Program-made: the position numbers and the translations under genes
In this document: piece by piece, positions 42,485-51,103 of the stretch
Numbering within the stretch: the first letter of the stretch is position 1
Layout of the letters: each line of letters opens with the position of its first letter
Notes under the pieces: generated by a model
Seen by the model: the letters and a program-made list of their open reading frames with translations, nothing else
What the model was told of the DNA's origin: nothing
Database searches by the model: none
Assembly (NCBI GenBank): GCA_002307295.1
Contig: DBTY01000021.1
Span: 115,910 to 179,909 of the forward strand
Direction of reading: 5' to 3'
Origin: Ignavibacteriales bacterium UBA1304
GTDB lineage: Bacteria > Bacteroidota > Ignavibacteria > Ignavibacteriales > Ignavibacteriaceae
Length of the DNA stretch: 64,000 nt

Positions 42485-45400
42485 CTTATCACCGCAAATT
42501 TTCCAATTTTTTTCTCAACTTCTGCGTCAGAATCGTCAAGACGCACAATTCTGTAAATATATATTCCCGAACTTAACAAATCTCCGCGGGAATTTCTAAG
42601 GTTAAATTCAACGCCGCCGTTGCCGTCGTTTTCTTCCAGCTCGGAAATCTTTTCACCCGATAGACTCCATATTGTAATTCTTGCTTTTTTAGGCAAATGA
42701 GCAAAAGTCATTTTACCATACGACGCTTTTGCAGGATTCGGATATACGTAAACATCCGATAGATCCTGAGAGTTGCCAGTTAAAACCGCATAACTTCCAG
42801 TTTCATCGTTAATCTTAATGTTTCCAGTCGCTGTGGAAGATATTAGATTGTTTATTTTCAATCTGTATTCTACGCCAATTGCGCCTACGGGTTTCTTCTT
42901 ATCTAGATATAAATACAAAATAGAACTACTCTCGCCGAACTGAACTTTTTCTACTGTATTAGCTGGCTGAAATGAATAATTGCTCAATGTATAAGCGGAA
43001 ACCGAATCAACCGGCAAATTAAACGTAACTTTTACAGCAGATTCGCCTATGAGCTGGAATGTAGATATAAAAAATTCTTTAGCAGTTTTAACGCTATCTA
43101 CAGTGAACTGAGCGGAATCAGTTTTAATTGGAGAACCATAATAATCGCGCAAACCCGATAAGACTAATTTGTGCGTTCCTGAATAGAAATCCTGATTAAA
43201 CGTTAATAGATACGAGTATTGTGATGAAGCGGAAATAGACGCGGGATAACCAACTCCGCTAACCTGGAAAGCCTGTAAATTCTCAATAGTGTTATTAATT
43301 CTATCGCTAAAATTTACAGCGACTGTCTTGGAAGTTGAACTGGCCGCGCTTTTTAAAACCGCCGGAACGTGAGAATATACGGTATACAAAGAAGAAAAAT
43401 TTGAAAGGCTGTATTGCTTCTGGGCGTTGTAAGAACGGATTTGATAGTAATAATTTTTATTAACTAAAACGTTATTGTCGGTATAATAAGTAGTAGCAAC
43501 AGAATCCGTAAGCTTTAAACTATCCTTGTTTGCGCCTTTATAAATATAATATTTAGTTCCGTCGCCGCTCCATTTCAAGTAAATAGAACTACCGGAAATG
43601 CTGTATCCGTCTACCTGAAAAGGCGTTGAAGGCTGAGATACGCTTGAAAATTCATAAAACTTAATTCCGTTTCCAGTCTGGAAAGCGACTTCCTTTGCTC
43701 CGTTTGAATTTAAGTCTCCCGCAAAAACCGAATAGTTATTAGTCCCCTCTTTATAGAAAATAACTTTATCGTCGCTGCCGTCTTTTTTTATAATATATGA
43801 ATATGGAAAAGCGTTAACTACTAATTCGTCTTTTTTATCGTTATCAACATCTACAAATCGAACCGAATTATACGCTACCGGAAAAGACGCGCTTACAAAT
43901 TCTTTTGAAGTTGCCGGATTTAGAAAATATCTATCGTAAAGAATATTAAACTTATTGTTTTTCATATTAAATATCAGCAGGTACTGATAAGGAGCAATAC
44001 TGTTGCAGTTAAAAAGTATAGCTATATCGTCTATACCGTCGCCGTCATAATCGCCTACTGACATTATGTTATTGCTGCTAACGGAATCGTAAGTTGCAAT
44101 ATAACCGCCCTGAGTATAATTGCCGGAACCTTTCATATTGTAATATAAAATATTGCCGGAATTATCTACGCACCAAAGTTCTTTAACGCCGTCCTTATTG
44201 CAATCGGCCGTAACAAAGTTGCCGACAGAATAATCAAACGAAGATGAAGTATTTGCAAAGTCGGTCAGTGTGCCTTTTAAAGTTAAAGAGTTATCGTCGT
44301 TTACTCCTTTAATACTTATAACATTACTTGAATTGTTCAAAGATACGACTTCAATTTTACCGTCTCCGTCAATATCCTCCGCTAAAACCGGAAAGAAATC
44401 TTTTACAGTGTCTATAATAGCGCTGAGCGGAAAAGCATACTGTTGTTTTTGAGTTAGATAAGAGCCCAAACGTCCCCAGGTAGCAAATATATCAGTTTTG
44501 CCATCGCCGTTAAAATCGCCTACTGCCCGGGGTATATTATCCATTAACGAATCGCTTGTAACCTTAGAAAACTTATCATTTTCTAATTTAAACAATCCAT
44601 AGAACAACGAATCTTGTATAGAATAATATTGATTAAGTAAAACTTCGTTTTTATTAGCGGATAAGAAATTAACCGGGTTTTTATACAGCGTTCCTTTAGG
44701 GAGTGAAAATGACATTTCGTTAGCAGTAGTTATGCTAAAATCCGGATCGGTTTTTACAGTAAAATAATTATTAGAGCTGTCTTTCAGAACAGATTTTAAG
44801 CCGGCCATATTTTCGGCATCAAGGTAAATCTCATAAGTAGTATTGGCCTGAACTAATTGCTTAGGAATAAATCCATAATGATTTTGTTTTACAAACTGAT
44901 TATTTGTCGAAAGACCATCTAATGTAATAAATTGAAAATCATTATCATTTAGCCTGCGGTAATACATTCTTGTTATACATCTCTGATCTGTGACTAACTC
45001 AGCCAGCACGGTTGATTTATCGCCGTAATAAAGGTTTCCTAAATTAGCCGTTTGTATTTTTGGAGTTGAGCGCGTAATATAAAAATTCACCCGTTCTTCA
45101 ACTGTAGCGCTATTGTTTTGATAAAGAACTAACCGCAGCGTATAAACGGAATCAGGCAAACTCTTTAGATTAAGAGTATAAATATTTTGGTTAGTAATCT
45201 GATATAGCTGGTTTGTAAGCAATGAAGTCCAGGTTGTAGGATTTAAACCTGCGCCATAGTATAGCTCGTATTTAACAAAATAAGGAGATTGAATTGTAGC
45301 GTTAATATTAAGAGTATCGGCGTATGTTGAAAAATCCTGGGAAGGATAACCGAACTTTGTAATAGCCGGAGCTAAAACAGATAAAGCGCGGTACAAATTC

Positions 45401-46731
45401 AGTCTTCCTGAGCCGCTTTTAATATCCCAGCCTGCGCTTTCAATATCATCGGCGGTTGATTTAAGAATTTGCTTGACCTCTTCATTAGAAAAGTTTTTTT
45501 GCGATAAAATCAATCCTGCAGCAGCCGAAACAAACGGAGCCGAAGCTGACGTTCCGCTAACTAATTCATAACCATAATAAGAATCGGAACTTTTTTTAAG
45601 TTTTGTGGTAAGTATATCGCTGCCTGGCGCCGCAAGGTCAATTGTAGAGCCATAGGAAGAGCTGGACGATATATAATCGTCGCTAGTGGAGTTGCTTACT
45701 GATATAACTTCCGGGTAAGCTGACGGGTAGTTTAGCTCTGTAGAGCCTCCGTTCCCGGCGCTGCCAACAAGAACTATATTATGGCTATACGCATAACGAA
45801 TAACGTCTCGCAGAATATACGAAAACATCGTATCGCCAAAGCTCATATTAATAACCTTAGCGCCCATTTTTACGGCATATAAAATAGCGGCCGCTACGTC
45901 GTCTTCTTCGCCGTTTCCGCCAGCGTCAAATGCGCGCATAATTAGCATTTTGAGATTTGGCGCCGTTCCGGCTACTCCAATTCCATTATTAGTTTCTGCG
46001 CCTATTATACCTGCTACGCAGGTTCCATGACCGTTTTCGTCTTTCGGGTCGTTATCCCAGTTTAGATAATCTCCGCTTGTAGAATCAAACGGAAAACCCT
46101 GCCTATCGACAAAATCCCAGCCCATATAATCGTCAATAAAACCGTCGCCGTCGTCGTCAATTCCGTTGAATCTTTTATCGTTGCCGTTTGCGTCTAATCC
46201 GGTTTCGCCTTTATTAATGTATATTTTATTTTTCAAGTCAGGATGCAGATAATCTACGCCTGTGTCAATTATGCCAATCAGTACGGAATCGGCTCCTTTA
46301 GTAATATTCCATGCGTCAAACGCTTTAATTTTTGTTAAAGCCCATTGCTGCGCTACCAGGCTATCGTTCACGGTCGAGTCAATATGGTAAGTCGCTGCCG
46401 CCTGAACATATTCAACGTCAGGATCGTCCTTTAACATATCAGTAAAAGCAGCAAGACTAACATTCGTTTTATATGTAACTTTAACTATTCGGGACAAATT
46501 CTCATCGTCGTTCCCCAAACCTCGCGCAAAATAGTCTACTGTTGCAGAAGACTGTTTTAATAATGCGTTTGAATTTGAGGAAAGCAATTTTTGAGATTTC
46601 ACTTTTTGCTGTATAGCGTTTTTTTCAACCGAGTTTTTATACTTTACAAAAAACCTGCTTTGCGCAAATATTGCATTTATACAAAAAGAAAATCCGAAAA
46701 ATATAATGAGGAATAGTCGCCTATAATTCAT
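42481..46731 (-). CDS. Large secreted subtilisin-like S8 protease with T9SS tail
   Basis: A 1416-residue extracellular protein. Signal peptide to about residue 24 (ends IFAQ). S8 triad: D156 in GIIDTGVDY, H235 in ENGHGTCVAG, S395 in VSGTSASAP; the oxyanion region SAGNGG is near 328. Residues about 700-1000 carry FG-GAP/VCBS-type repeats (AVGDFNGDGKTDIF, EDIDGDGKIEVV, GDYDGDGIDDIA, FVDVDNDKKDELV), followed by FN3- and Ig-like domains, and a C-terminal T9SS sorting domain (VYVYPNPAKA...SGIYIYRIV). Likely a surface protease or adhesin. Coding overlap with purF (11 nt) and pgsA (4 nt). Confidence 0.94.
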   Translation of the reverse strand: MNYRRLFLIIFFGFSFCINAIFAQSRFFVKYKNSVEKNAIQQKVKSQKLLSSNSNALLKQSSATVDYFARGLGNDDENLSRIVKVTYKTNVSLAAFTDMLKDDPDVEYVQAAATYHIDSTVNDSLVAQQWALTKIKAFDAWNITKGADSVLIGIIDTGVDYLHPDLKNKIYINKGETGLDANGNDKRFNGIDDDGDGFIDDYMGWDFVDRQGFPFDSTSGDYLNWDNDPKDENGHGTCVAGIIGAETNNGIGVAGTAPNLKMLIMRAFDAGGNGEEDDVAAAILYAVKMGAKVINMSFGDTMFSYILRDVIRYAYSHNIVLVGSAGNGGSTELNYPSAYPEVISVSNSTSDDYISSSSSYGSTIDLAAPGSDILTTKLKKSSDSYYGYELVSGTSASAPFVSAAAGLILSQKNFSNEEVKQILKSTADDIESAGWDIKSGSGRLNLYRALSVLAPAITKFGYPSQDFSTYADTLNINATIQSPYFVKYELYYGAGLNPTTWTSLLTNQLYQITNQNIYTLNLKSLPDSVYTLRLVLYQNNSATVEERVNFYITRSTPKIQTANLGNLYYGDKSTVLAELVTDQRCITRMYYRRLNDNDFQFITLDGLSTNNQFVKQNHYGFIPKQLVQANTTYEIYLDAENMAGLKSVLKDSSNNYFTVKTDPDFSITTANEMSFSLPKGTLYKNPVNFLSANKNEVLLNQYYSIQDSLFYGLFKLENDKFSKVTSDSLMDNIPRAVGDFNGDGKTDIFATWGRLGSYLTQKQQYAFPLSAIIDTVKDFFPVLAEDIDGDGKIEVVSLNNSSNVISIKGVNDDNSLTLKGTLTDFANTSSSFDYSVGNFVTADCNKDGVKELWCVDNSGNILYYNMKGSGNYTQGGYIATYDSVSSNNIMSVGDYDGDGIDDIAILFNCNSIAPYQYLLIFNMKNNKFNILYDRYFLNPATSKEFVSASFPVAYNSVRFVDVDNDKKDELVVNAFPYSYIIKKDGSDDKVIFYKEGTNNYSVFAGDLNSNGAKEVAFQTGNGIKFYEFSSVSQPSTPFQVDGYSISGSSIYLKWSGDGTKYYIYKGANKDSLKLTDSVATTYYTDNNVLVNKNYYYQIRSYNAQKQYSLSNFSSLYTVYSHVPAVLKSAASSTSKTVAVNFSDRINNTIENLQAFQVSGVGYPASISASSQYSYLLTFNQDFYSGTHKLVLSGLRDYYGSPIKTDSAQFTVDSVKTAKEFFISTFQLIGESAVKVTFNLPVDSVSAYTLSNYSFQPANTVEKVQFGESSSILYLYLDKKKPVGAIGVEYRLKINNLISSTATGNIKINDETGSYAVLTGNSQDLSDVYVYPNPAKASYGKMTFAHLPKKARITIWSLSGEKISELEENDGNGGVEFNLRNSRGDLLSSGIYIYRIVRLDDSDAEVEKKIGKFAVIR

Positions 46732-48202
46732 ATATGTCCTTAGTGAATGAAGTATCTATTTCAGTAGGGTATTCGCCTGAAAAACAAGCGGAACAAAAGT
46801 TGCCTTCGTTCCCTTCAGAAACAGCCTGAAGCATTTCGTCAATTGTCAAATATTCAAGGCTATCTACTTCCAGGTATTCTCTGATTTCTTCAATATTTCC
46901 ATGGCACTGGTTCGCAATCAATTCCTTTTTGCTCGGAAAATCCATCCCATAAAAACATGGGAACTTAATTGGAGGAGACGAAATTCTTAGGTGAATCGCT
47001 TTGGGATTTGCCTCACGAACAAGGCTTACAAGTTGTTTTGAAGTAGTTCCGCGAACAATAGAATCGTCTACAATTACTACTGTGCGCCCTTCAAGCACGC
47101 CCTTTACAGTATTGAATTTAATTCTTACTCCAATTTCCCTTTTCTGTTGACCCGGTTGTATAAACGTTCTGCCTATATAGTGGCTTCGTATAAGCCCTAT
47201 TTCCAATTTGGAATTAATTCCGTCAAGCGCAAGCTGCTTTTGATATCCAAGAGCAGTAGTGTTTGAGCTATCAGGAACGCTAATTACAATTAATTTATCT
47301 CCGTCTTTATCTACAGCAGGATGATTTTTTGCAAGAGTTTTTCCCAAACGTCTGCGCATCTTATCTACGTTATGACCAAAGATATAACTATCAGGACGCG
47401 AAAAATAGATGTGTTCAAATACGCAATGTTTTTTAGGAAATGTTCCGTCAAGTATTCTGTGAGATTCAATTTTGTCTTCGCTGATAGATTTGTCGTCTAT
47501 TACTATTAATTCGCCCGGTTCAATTTCTCTTATAAATTTAGCCGAAATAATATCTAGCGCGCAGGTTTCTGATGCGACTACATAAGAGCCGTTTAGTTTG
47601 CCAAGGCATAAAGGTCTGAACCCGTAAGGATCTCGGGCGGCGATAATTTTATCATCCATCAGAATAACAAGACAATAAGCTCCTTCAATAATCGACAGAG
47701 CTTCTTTTACCTGGTCGACCTGATTGTCAAGCTTGCTTTTTGCAATAAGATGAAGAATTACTTCTGTATCGCTCGTAGTCTGAAATATAGAGCCTTCGTT
47801 AACTAATCTCTCTCTTAATTCCGTAGCGTTAGTAAGATTTCCGTTATGAGCAATAGCAAGATTGCCTGAACGGTAATTAACAAAAAACGGCTGAATATTT
47901 TTTGTAGAATCTGAAGATCCGGTAGTAGAATATCTGTTATGTCCAATAGCGGAAGAACCGACTAATTTTTCACGTAAAACTTCTCTTTTGGCAAAGACTT
48001 CCGAAACTAAACCTTCTCCTCTGTGGAGGTTAAAAACAGAATGCCCTTTTTCATTAACGCTTTTCGTAATAATACCGCTTGCTTCCTGTCCTCTGTGCTG
48101 TAAAGCGTGTAATCCATAATATGTATTTACTGCTGCGTCCGGAGCCCCATAAAAGCCAAATATCCCGCAAAAACAGCGGGGTTTATCAAATTCTATATCC
48201 AT
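46721..48202 (-). CDS. purF: Amidophosphoribosyltransferase
   Basis: A 493-residue enzyme of the first committed purine step (PRPP + Gln to phosphoribosylamine). N-terminal nucleophile Cys is expected to be C12, exposed after removal of an 11-residue leader (...RCF-CGIFGFYG); a second Cys at 10 makes the exact cleavage less certain. The glutaminase domain has HNRYSTTGSS, AHNGNLTN, TTSDTEV. The PRT domain has VVIVDDSIVRGTTSKQLV. C-terminal Cys in NQCHG and FCSACFSGEYP suggest the Fe-S cluster type. Its 3' end overlaps the S8 gene by 11 nt. Confidence 0.96.
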   Translation of the reverse strand: MDIEFDKPRCFCGIFGFYGAPDAAVNTYYGLHALQHRGQEASGIITKSVNEKGHSVFNLHRGEGLVSEVFAKREVLREKLVGSSAIGHNRYSTTGSSDSTKNIQPFFVNYRSGNLAIAHNGNLTNATELRERLVNEGSIFQTTSDTEVILHLIAKSKLDNQVDQVKEALSIIEGAYCLVILMDDKIIAARDPYGFRPLCLGKLNGSYVVASETCALDIISAKFIREIEPGELIVIDDKSISEDKIESHRILDGTFPKKHCVFEHIYFSRPDSYIFGHNVDKMRRRLGKTLAKNHPAVDKDGDKLIVISVPDSSNTTALGYQKQLALDGINSKLEIGLIRSHYIGRTFIQPGQQKREIGVRIKFNTVKGVLEGRTVVIVDDSIVRGTTSKQLVSLVREANPKAIHLRISSPPIKFPCFYGMDFPSKKELIANQCHGNIEEIREYLEVDSLEYLTIDEMLQAVSEGNEGNFCSACFSGEYPTEIDTSFTKDIYEL

Positions 48203-48742
48203 TTGTTTTAAATATTATTTGTTGTGTAAATATTAAAATTACTCAATAATATTCACTTATAAAAGGGCTTGGCCAATTAAAAAGCGGTCAAAAATTAAGA
48301 GCTTAATTGATTTAATGAAAACGCAGTTGAAGTATTAATACAATACAGATATATTCTTTAAGATATAATTATAAATTTTAAACCTCTTCATAATTAATAT
48401 TTTCAATTTTCGTTTGATAGGTTTTGGCGTTTTGCCACAGAAAGACGTCTACTCTTCCGTGGAGTTAAAAATATTTACTTTTATCAATTCCTAAAAGAAA
48501 TCGAATTCAGATATAATAACCGCATTGTAAAAGTTTATGCTGTTAGCTGACTTCATCATATTTATTTCAGAAAAGCTGCAGATCCAAGTATTTGCGAGCG
48601 TAAGCGGGAGCTATTGCCGTTTTGCTACCTTAGCTACAGAGGCTTAACTCCCGGATACTAGCCCAATTGCCCTGCTGCATATCATGACCAAAACATTGTT
48701 GTTCTATTTTGTTATTTTTATGATGATTTCCTTAATTTCTAA
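48203..48742. other. Intergenic region with degraded mobile DNA
   Basis: 540 nt between purF (minus) and the small membrane protein gene (minus). The part nearest purF is AT-rich and would hold the purF promoter. A transposase remnant occupies 48398-48550 on the plus strand. The rest (48551-48742) is unassigned; it contains a short CGGGAG...CTCCCG pair but no gene. Confidence 0.6.
48398..48550 (+). pseudogene. IS1595/ISXO2-like transposase C-terminal remnant
   Basis: Open frame without a start codon, 50 residues, reading ...FDRFWRFATERRLLFRG then VKNIYFYQFLKEIEFRYNNR and a TGA stop. The block W-x-x-A-x-x-R...F-x-G-V-x-x...F-x-x-x-L-x-E-x-E-F-R-Y-N-N-R is the C-terminal signature of DDE transposases of the IS1595 (ISXO2) group, where it ends the catalytic domain. 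The DDE core upstream is gone. Identification is by recognised motif, not by search. Confidence 0.65.
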
Positions 48743-49051
48743 CTAAAGCTTGTCCTTATGGACAAAGATTTTGGCATTCATGACGCTCATGCAGGTAAAC
48801 CCAATAAAGCAGATAAAGATAGATAAGTTGTCATCAACAGCAACTTTTCCGAGCCGGAAAAGCAGATAGCTTATCACTAAATTGAGCTGACCCCATAATA
48901 CGTTCACTAGTGGCGAAGATAATCCTTTACCCGACGGTTTAGCAAAAGGGGTTGGAAATGGATCTCCAGCGGAGCCTTTAATTAAGTGTGGAACAAAATT
49001 GGCCAGAAACATACCGGCCAAGAAACCGCTAAAATAATGATACCATTGCAT
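48743..49051 (-). CDS. Small conserved membrane protein of the foreign operon
   Basis: A 102-residue membrane protein with about three hydrophobic segments (FLAGMFLANFVPHL; VLWGQLNLVISYLLF; IFICFIGFTCMSVM). The segment GDPFPTPFAKPSGKGLSSPLVNVLWG looks conserved in a family of proteobacterial and Bacteroidota proteins of unknown function. It follows the MFS gene by 18 nt, on the same strand, and shares its higher GC. It may form part of the transporter operon. Confidence 0.7.
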   Translation of the reverse strand: MQWYHYFSGFLAGMFLANFVPHLIKGSAGDPFPTPFAKPSGKGLSSPLVNVLWGQLNLVISYLLFRLGKVAVDDNLSIFICFIGFTCMSVMNAKIFVHKDKL

Positions 49052-49069
49052 AGTAAATCCTTTAAATGA

Positions 49070-50332
49070 TTAATTAATCGAATGATTTTTTTCTTTTAAT
49101 TCCTGTCGGTCGCTCCTCAAAAATCCCGAAAAGAATGCCGCAATAATTAGCGCTGTTACGCCCTCGCATAAAATAGTATTCGGCGCTCCTAATTTATGGG
49201 ATAGAGCGCCAACCAGTAAACTGCCCAATGGCAACATACCAAAATAAGCCATTGCCATATAGCTCATGACCCGTCCCCGCATCTCTTTGGCGGAATAGAG
49301 TTGGATTAGGGTCATACTAATTGTGATCTGGGACATCTCTCCGAAACCGGAAAGCGTAACAACCGCCATTGCTAACGGAAAATTAACTATATGTGAAAAA
49401 AGCAGCAGGCTGATCCCAAAGATAACGGTATTCACCAACAGAATAAGTTTAAGGTCTACATCTTTCTTTAATGAGGCCAGGAAGATCGATCCGCCTACAG
49501 CGCCTGCGCCGATAAAACTGTTGATGTAGCCAAAAGTGGCGGCATTGCCGTTAAAGATCACTTTGGCAAAGATGGGCATCAGCGTATTGTATGGCAGCAC
49601 GAGCAGACTGGTAAAGCTCACCATCAGCATGATCATGCTAATTGACGGTGTGTTTTTCAAATAAGTGAAGCCTTCTGACAGTTCAGACCCGATCTTCGTT
49701 TCCGACCGCTGCGGTATATATGCCGGCAGCCGGATTAATAACTGAGAAATGATCACCGCTACAAAGCTGATAGCATTTAACAAAAAACACAGGCCTGCGC
49801 CAAATTTAACCAGGACAAGACCTGAAATGGCCGGTCCCGCCAAGCGGGCCAGGTTAGCCATCGAGGATTGTAGCGCGAGCGCATTGGGTAGATCGGCCTT
49901 GTCTGTGACCACATCATGAGTCAGCGGTTGTCTGGCCGGCACATCAAATGCATTGATCAAGCCAAGCGCTCCGCTCAGTATTAATATTTCCCAAACAGTA
50001 TAATGATTCGTAAGGACCAATATCGCCAGCAATGCGGCCTGTATCATAGAGGCAATTTGGGTGACCATCAATATCCGTAAACGGCTATAACGGTCGGCGA
50101 CAATACCGCCGAGCAGGGAGAAAACGAAAGAAGGAAACTGCGATACAAATACGGTAAGCCCTAGCATAAAGGCCGAATGGGTCATAGTATAAACTGCCCA
50201 AATTACACCGGTACGCTGCATCCAGTTGCCGATCTGCGATACAAACAGCCCGCTGAAGAACAAGCTGTAGTTCCTGTTGCGGAATGCGCGGAAGGTATTG
50301 GTTATTTTTTTTGTGTTTATTATCATAAGCAT
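49070..50332 (-). CDS. MFS transporter (EntS-like)
   Basis: A 420-residue, 12-helix major facilitator, closest in form to the MFS_3 group (enterobactin exporter EntS and drug exporters). Motifs include FSGLFVSQIGNWMQRTGVIWAVY in the first helix region, GGIVADRYSRLRIL (the loop 2-3 motif A type), and ALGLINAFDVPARQPLTHD. By eye, base composition is about half G+C against about one third in neighbours. The substrate is unknown. TetR-type regulator is 43 nt upstream, so efflux under its control is likely. The start is MLMIINTKK or the internal Met. Confidence 0.9.
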   Translation of the reverse strand: MLMIINTKKITNTFRAFRNRNYSLFFSGLFVSQIGNWMQRTGVIWAVYTMTHSAFMLGLTVFVSQFPSFVFSLLGGIVADRYSRLRILMVTQIASMIQAALLAILVLTNHYTVWEILILSGALGLINAFDVPARQPLTHDVVTDKADLPNALALQSSMANLARLAGPAISGLVLVKFGAGLCFLLNAISFVAVIISQLLIRLPAYIPQRSETKIGSELSEGFTYLKNTPSISMIMLMVSFTSLLVLPYNTLMPIFAKVIFNGNAATFGYINSFIGAGAVGGSIFLASLKKDVDLKLILLVNTVIFGISLLLFSHIVNFPLAMAVVTLSGFGEMSQITISMTLIQLYSAKEMRGRVMSYMAMAYFGMLPLGSLLVGALSHKLGAPNTILCEGVTALIIAAFFSGFLRSDRQELKEKNHSIN

Positions 50333-50375
50333 ATCGGCAATTTTTGCCTAAATGTCGAATTTTAAACAAAATTTT

Positions 50376-50993
50376 TTAATTTTTTAATCCATTAATAAGA
50401 AAACGGACGAGAATCTGAACCGATGATTCCATGTTGCTAAAATCGTTTCGTATCACTATTTCGCGCTTGATGCCATGAAGACTGCTTACCAGTACAAAAA
50501 CTAAATGCTCCTGGTCTATGCGACTCAGCTCAGTTAATTCTCCACGTCCGCTGCCTTCAGTGATAATCTGGCTGAGCAATGCGCCTTCCTGTTTCAATAT
50601 CTGCTGATGTACGGCGAGTTTGTTTTTCTGGTAGACGGATATTTCTCCGGCATTCATCTCTTCATCCAGCGAATTGAAGAATCCTCGTTTTTCAAGTACG
50701 ATTTGCAATTCGGTCAGAAAGAAGGCCTTTATTTTTTCTTCGGCAGTTAGCGCCTGACTGGTAGCCGCGGCAATGGCGTTCATCAACTCCCTGATCTCGG
50801 CTTCGATCACGGCATCTAAGATTTCCTCTTTGGTTTTATAATAATAATAAAGGGAACTCCTGGCTTTGCCGATTGCTTTGGCGATATCATCAATTGTCAC
50901 TCTGCGAAAGCCGTGAAGCTGGAATAATTGCTTCGCTGCTTTCAGGAGTTGTTCCTGGATTTCCTGGTCTTTACGATAAATATAATTACTCAT
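50376..50993 (-). CDS. TetR/AcrR family transcriptional regulator
   Basis: A 205-residue repressor. The start is set at the ATG at 50993 (MSNYIYRKDQE); a longer frame to 51047 adds a Cys/Ile-rich leader that is unlikely to be real. The TetR helix-turn-helix is RRVTIDDIAKAIGKARSSLYYYYKTKEEIL (two pieces, RVTIDDIAKAIG and SLYYYYKTKEE, are classic). The C-terminal ligand domain is divergent. Shares raised GC with the MFS gene it precedes. A 10-bp inverted repeat lies upstream (51033-51065), a likely operator. Confidence 0.92.
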   Translation of the reverse strand: MSNYIYRKDQEIQEQLLKAAKQLFQLHGFRRVTIDDIAKAIGKARSSLYYYYKTKEEILDAVIEAEIRELMNAIAAATSQALTAEEKIKAFFLTELQIVLEKRGFFNSLDEEMNAGEISVYQKNKLAVHQQILKQEGALLSQIITEGSGRGELTELSRIDQEHLVFVLVSSLHGIKREIVIRNDFSNMESSVQILVRFLINGLKN

Positions 50994-51032
50994 TGCCTGT
51001 TTCTTTATTATGGAGCATAAAATAATGCTTTT

Positions 51033-51065
51033 TAAGCATATAAGCAAATTATGTCTATATGCTTA
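51033..51065. promoter_or_regulatory. Inverted repeat upstream of TetR, possible operator
   Basis: TAAGCATATA (51033-51042) and TATATGCTTA (51056-51065), perfect 10-bp arms with a 13-nt spacer, 40 nt upstream of the TetR ATG. The size fits a TetR-dimer operator, though spacing is longer than the common 2-6 nt. Confidence 0.5.
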
Positions 51066-51103
51066 CATACTTGCAATTAAATCTGTTTTTTATCGGTCCT
51101 AAG

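Noticed and set aside
51001..51047. Longer TetR start at 51047
   Set aside because: Would add a Cys/Ile-rich 18-residue leader that overlaps the putative operator; the ATG at 50993 gives the standard TetR N-terminus.
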